Source: Vibrio pacinii DSM 19139 (GTDB lineage Bacteria > Pseudomonadota > Gammaproteobacteria > Enterobacterales > Vibrionaceae). From it: a DNA stretch of 64,000 nt. Shown here piece by piece: positions 61,501 to 64,000 of this stretch (positions are counted from its first letter, which is position 1; every line of letters starts with the position of its first letter). The position numbers and the translations under genes were made by a program. The notes beneath the pieces were generated by a model. It was not told where the DNA came from and did not search any database. It was given only the letters and a program-made list of their open reading frames with translations. The stretch spans positions 228,856-292,855 of the forward strand of contig NZ_KL543978.1 in the NCBI RefSeq assembly GCF_000711795.1, in the 5' to 3' direction.

Positions 61501-64000
61501 GTTCAACTTGAACGTTGCTGCCGTCTTCATCGACTTGGTAATAGTAGGTACTCTTAGCATCATTCCAAGTCGCAATATCGGCGACACTTTCTACTGCTAT
61601 ATGGAAATTCGAGTCAAGGGTATGGTCGGCGATTCCATTGTTATCGATTTGCATTTGGTAGTTAATGACGATACCAGCATGCTCTGTCGAATAGTTACGG
61701 TCTGGCACAAAATAGAGATTGTTAATCGTCGCTATAGTATCGCTACCACTTTGGCTAAAACTCTGTTGCAGGTGCGACTTATCCAATACGATATCGCCCG
61801 TTGCAGGATCGACCGTTAATTTATGTAACTCGCCATTTTCAAGATAGAAGAAACTGCCATGGTGATTGCCCGCTTTAATCGTTAGCGCGCCAATCGATTC
61901 ACCGTTGTCTTGATCATGTAGGTTAACTTGTAGCGAGACTTGTGCTGGCGCATCTGGCATACCCGCTTGATTATCGTGTGCATTTTCTCGCGTAGGTTCG
62001 TCACCGTCGGCGTATTTGATGCTGCTATCACGACCGGCATCTTCAAATGTGGTGACTTTCATCGCAACCGGACTGGCGTCTTGGTCGGTAATAGTGATCG
62101 CCAGTGGTGCCACCGAGGTATCTAAATCGCCATCGGTTGCCGTAACATTGACGGTAAAATTAATTTCATTCCCTTGATGCTGCAGCGACGGATTGGCGGC
62201 AAACATTATCTCGCCGTCACTGTCGACTCTTAACCAACCTAAGTGGCGATCTGCAACCTGACCATTGCTGTTCGTCGTTTGCTGATACACGGCAATATCT
62301 TGCGTCCCTGCCGTCAAATCAATTGACTTAACGTAACTATGGCCATCTCTAAAAACAATCTCGGCACCGTCACTGTCTGTCGTACCTTCAATTCTGGTTA
62401 GCGCTGCGTGGTCGGCACCTTTATCGGTGTCATCGCCAAACATATTGACCAGAGATCCACTCAGTCCCTCTCCCTCGACGCGCGTTATCGACTGCCCGCT
62501 TAAAGTAGGTACATCATCGACCACGTTAATCGCTAGGGTGATGATTTCACTCTCGTCACCGTCAAAATCGATGGCTTTAATCGAGAAGTTAATATCAAGC
62601 GAGTTTTCCCCTTGGCCATCGGGGTGTTGAAGCGGTTTAAGAAGTTCGAAAGTATAGCGATTATCCGATGTATCAAACTTAATGATAAACACAGGCTCGC
62701 CCGAGACTGTCTGCGCGGTATAGGTAAATACGGTGCCATTATTGGTCGCAGGAGCCCACTCTAGATTTTCACCGCCAGAGACTAGTCCGTTTAAAGTTTG
62801 ACTTGCGTTCACCAACTGATAATCAGCAACACCATCAGCCCCTTCAGTCACAACAAAATGGCCCGAGATTTGGGTAGCTTGACTTTGGTCTGAGCCAATA
62901 GACGTTAAATCATCTTCATCAACTCGTCGTTCACCCGTTGTGCCCGCAAGACTAGGCTTATCATCAATAACCTCGATTGGCAGTAGATGAGATGGCGAAA
63001 CATCACCGTCACGGTCAACAGCGGCGACCGCAAAAGGAATCGTCAACGAGTCTGATCCCTCGGCATGATCCAAGGCTTTAATCTGAGTATAGGTATAGCT
63101 GCCATTATCTCCGAGCGTAAGTGTGAATATGACTTCGCCGTTAGCTACGCCTTGATAGCTAGTTTCCCCTGCGCTACCGGATATTAGTGAAATCGTAACC
63201 TCATGACCGCCTGATTTAAGGCCATCTTCACTGTTATGTAAATTCACCAATTGGTATCGCACAACGGAGTCTGCGCCTTCAATCGTGGTTAAGCGACCCG
63301 ATGCTGTCGCAACCGCTGGCGAAGAGCCCGATTGCGTATCGTCCTCTTGTACCGTAAAGCGGCTACTTGGGTCGAAGCCAGTAATTTGAGCAGCATCATC
63401 GCCGATGTTGATCACGAGATTATGGCTAATAGAGGCATCGTTATCTTTATCAACCGCAAACACAGGAATGCTGATCGCTAACGAGTCCATACCTTGCTGC
63501 GCGTGGTCAACTTCCTGAGTAAGAGAAACCGTATATTTACCTAAGTCACTCTGATCTAAATCGATTCGCAGCACCTCAACTTTAGCGCCGTTGAGGTGGA
63601 TATATCCGACATACTGACCAATAAACTCACCGCCAGTGCCAGTCACTTCGCCAAATATCACCTTTTGTCCATCAGATTCAAGCGTTGACGTGAGGTTTAA
63701 CTTAGCTAAATCCACTTTCATCGCAACGACACTATCACTGCCGGTGGCAACACTAATCGTGCCACTGGCCGTGGTATCCGTTGCGCCCACTTTCGAGCCG
63801 TCACTTAAGCCCGCTTCATAAACGTGACCTTGAGTAATCGCGGTAATGATGGGACCTTGTCCATCGCTGATGGTCAACTCAACCTGACTGCGCAGCGTAT
63901 CGCCGTCTTTATCCGTCACGGTTACAACTAGGGTATGGCTGATGGTGTCATTCGCCGAGTGGTCAAGATTGCTATCAGGGATAAACGACAGCTTGCCGTC
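55511..64000 (-). CDS. Giant type I-secreted RTX/BapA-like adhesin, C-terminal 2829 residues
   Basis: The frame is open to the right edge, so the start lies outside the window. The visible protein is a chain of Ig/cadherin-like repeats of roughly 100-170 residues with acidic calcium-binding loops (DKDGDT, DRDGDVSP, DFDGDESE); the first ones match the T1SS-143 repeat type. Near the end come four nonapeptide-like RTX units (GGAGHDQL, GGDGDDTL, GGLGSDIL, GGTGMDTF) and a hydrophobic/acidic C-terminus expected to be the ABC-exporter signal. Such proteins (LapA, BapA, FrhA types) attach cells to surfaces and are often controlled by c-di-GMP through LapD/LapG, which fits the many cyclases nearby. 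The N-terminal retention module cannot be seen. Confidence 0.88.
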   Translation of the reverse strand, partial: DGKLSFIPDSNLDHSANDTISHTLVVTVTDKDGDTLRSQVELTISDGQGPIITAITQGHVYEAGLSDGSKVGATDTTASGTISVATGSDSVVAMKVDLAKLNLTSTLESDGQKVIFGEVTGTGGEFIGQYVGYIHLNGAKVEVLRIDLDQSDLGKYTVSLTQEVDHAQQGMDSLAISIPVFAVDKDNDASISHNLVINIGDDAAQITGFDPSSRFTVQEDDTQSGSSPAVATASGRLTTIEGADSVVRYQLVNLHNSEDGLKSGGHEVTISLISGSAGETSYQGVANGEVIFTLTLGDNGSYTYTQIKALDHAEGSDSLTIPFAVAAVDRDGDVSPSHLLPIEVIDDKPSLAGTTGERRVDEDDLTSIGSDQSQATQISGHFVVTEGADGVADYQLVNASQTLNGLVSGGENLEWAPATNNGTVFTYTAQTVSGEPVFIIKFDTSDNRYTFELLKPLQHPDGQGENSLDINFSIKAIDFDGDESEIITLAINVVDDVPTLSGQSITRVEGEGLSGSLVNMFGDDTDKGADHAALTRIEGTTDSDGAEIVFRDGHSYVKSIDLTAGTQDIAVYQQTTNSNGQVADRHLGWLRVDSDGEIMFAANPSLQHQGNEINFTVNVTATDGDLDTSVAPLAITITDQDASPVAMKVTTFEDAGRDSSIKYADGDEPTRENAHDNQAGMPDAPAQVSLQVNLHDQDNGESIGALTIKAGNHHGSFFYLENGELHKLTVDPATGDIVLDKSHLQQSFSQSGSDTIATINNLYFVPDRNYSTEHAGIVINYQMQIDNNGIADHTLDSNFHIAVESVADIATWNDAKSTYYYQVDEDGSNVQVELAAATQDASRPETISYELQVTQGEGHFELLDAQGKVITPTDGVYTLSAQEVNSIQVNPSDNYSGQIRFEATAVSTETRNPYVDGTTDKTTARSEVKELIIDVTPQADAGSFSVNRIQINEDNIADPDYTGQDANHQPFTLSEVIGMKPSLDSDGSETLYVRISDITEAATLVWTGSGVSQITSVTVNGVTYQEIPYDQLANVEVVPDLHSNKDFTFAVTGVIKDSAILSDNSIHVDENVLGTKTVNVEVIGVADIPEHHIGGSSWSDFVDGNISGVETTIDENSFATIDFSVISGEHAQRPIDGSETITVLLSNIPAGVVIEDGSGDTVNLNFTGYDANGQPIYEANITNLDISSGIVIRPVASSTENIHIKETVVVTENDGHTLTFDREIRVKVEPVIDTPLHYTNQSVGDEDSAINIAWHPKVGSDYTDSDEHFTSIQISGIPDGATVYVGGSLASVNGGTIEISPNTGQSLAAFTQAALQDGFIQIVPAKDSSTDFNLTTTVQIEELDHEYTSENIQGEGGRVSATISGDIHVEVRPVVEPTDARNKLIVANEAGSEVGDAAHKVVANSDGTIVFTTNEAKAALSGEYVIRYQETDALDSQYESEELVTQLVVQFDDTRQEIMDQLFIEGAVYEGNGRWVITNEDAFSIKAPNGLDFTPADAGNPKVFSDIGLTIFAQVVDKGDDGTKQSVVEQRETKVVLSFPEYADGNDYQAGVVELIDNSVITGVEDTTIDLGQQLKSIITVTSHDNHEDTVTIVIDSQVTVGGETFAIGIEGSNSHVDFTNGKYVFQATLTDDGLITGLDDLTLIPPTDYSGDFRLPLTVITTDKTSGDETAINESVIIKVDPIADVASGVNSQPEITLEVKGSLDDSINPIDQDGAAGADPIGYEDSYIQLDLSYVLADKVTGDEGGREVLSSITLTLAEPINGEFFDQSGKSLGTSLEFNKEMIDNHALDNILFKPKANYPTENDDNKITINVTGTVTDTATFNETVSETTSTHSDNFSTSVSFEVTPVVDEVVVTGPGSDPSQVIEITGDEDQVISLGNSGAVSIALTDTDGSESFVSIKFTEVPDGFLLTADPASGYTVKNNGGGEWSVKLPSGTSDTLDLSAISVQPPKHFSGTAEFGVTVFSQESLLGVPTAAKDLPKFSLTVNPIGDVVDTDATDSVSGSEGTNIDIAINASVIDKAMSASGSGTYSENAPETLRVEVSNVAQDAQIFYPDGTTLANYDPVTKVWTLDIPAQQLDKIVFNSGEHNSDTASVMGINLPIHIAVQAVDKDASGNEYLGPKSEFDVDLMIDPVNDQPTFVNVISLETTEDVVGGLAIDQFSIADVDATYDDPNAIYTLTLNVDKGVLEFVSDPSVDFSLATDGRLIITGKLEDINAAIAAGKVKFNPDTDSNDLNSGGAVTVTASVDDGGSYGAIIAGDASTSSTNQTNFLIHVKEVNDAPEPKDLDLGTMLEEGSRIITAQELLDATSDKEGDRISVESLMLAEGQGKLTLNPDGVSWTFVPAQDYNGEVKFTYVVKDDGMTNGQSDHQSASAEITLLVEGVNDQPVLDIDDITVGINEAPAQLISGINVSDVDYVDGHANDLMTVTLSVDYGHLSISIPSASSVMVTGANSSSMTLTGTLSDLNTLLDNPTPPNGVYLDASRAPSNSIDLHVTAKDSGNPSGIALEADAKLYTIALTPVANAPTLTLDSKWSHMQNMTVSQNASASGIAVLGLLAALTDTTEALTLEVSGVPAGASLDSRDGSVSFDNGVWYVSPDAIDTLSVKDAAVGEHTLTFKAISSELDDSGAVLDRAESSNHIAIHLSVVNDATVIDKSASNEGVHLDGSGVNATLTGGSASDYLVGGAGHDQLIGGDGDDTLEGGLGSDILVGGTGMDTFVWHQIDNGSTDTIKDFSVSEGDKIDLRDVLPELKTVSVNMDKLLEHLDVKVDGDNVELLVHPDGSGMQEQSIVVENLAHQLDSGFSGMSQHDMLSSLLDHVMIHDNN

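Noticed and set aside
60719..61819. Plus-strand frames of about 100 codons opposite the adhesin gene
   Set aside because: They are antisense to a continuous 2829-codon frame with clear repeat motifs, and none has a recognisable product.

Overview
The window reads as a chromosomal segment of a Vibrio or a close relative. The clues are an Hcp that looks like the V. cholerae protein, a VgrG of the VgrG3 type, several small families I associate with vibrios (DUF2999, DUF3541, DUF2850, DUF3612), many GGDEF proteins and a very large RTX-type adhesin. These assignments come from recognising protein motifs by eye; no database search was run.

Layout. 1-6 kb: a clipped VOC-family fragment, a small membrane protein, a LysR regulator beside a secreted alkyl sulfatase, and a TPR-GGDEF sensor. 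6-14 kb: an unusually long formate dehydrogenase fused to its own GltD-like flavoprotein, a nuclease/phosphatase-fold protein, a PLP lyase and an EamA exporter. 14-18.6 kb: an auxiliary type VI secretion cluster with hcp behind a sigma-54-type promoter, a VgrG with a C-terminal peptidoglycan-binding plus pesticin/lysozyme-like toxin, and an overlapping gene for a probable periplasmic immunity protein. 18.6-24 kb: a decayed GGDEF gene, a LysR/DoxX/dioxygenase locus, a kinase-fold protein, and a ParD-like gene overlapping a second methionine aminopeptidase.

24.1-37.75 kb is an integrative and mobilizable element inserted in the 3' end of tRNA-Ser(UGA). It is bounded by 28-bp perfect direct repeats (24087-24114 and 37723-37750), and the probable original tRNA terminator now lies outside the far end. 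It carries two tyrosine recombinases, an unknown 267-aa protein, a KfrA-like coiled-coil protein, a candidate oriT, MobC-like and relaxase genes with a MbeB-like gene nested in another frame, and one cargo gene. The cargo is an AT-rich 1852-aa protein with an archaeo-eukaryotic-type primase (DxD, SGxxGxH, D), a Cys cluster and a reverse transcriptase (FVDD), followed by about 1100 residues I cannot assign. The 531-bp leader before it holds a striking 22-bp inverted repeat pair. This is the best candidate for an undescribed, probably anti-phage, system.

37.8-49.7 kb: a MaoC hydratase with a FabR-like site, a DUF3612 regulator with a divergent small gene, and a gluconate regulon (TRAP transporter dctPQM, gntK, gnd, gntR) tied together by three GntR-type operators. 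47.8-64 kb: an Mpo1-like protein, two more GGDEF proteins, a DUF3541 protein, PpnP, a DUF2850 protein, an MscS channel, and the C-terminal 2829 residues of a giant type I-secreted adhesin that runs off the right edge.
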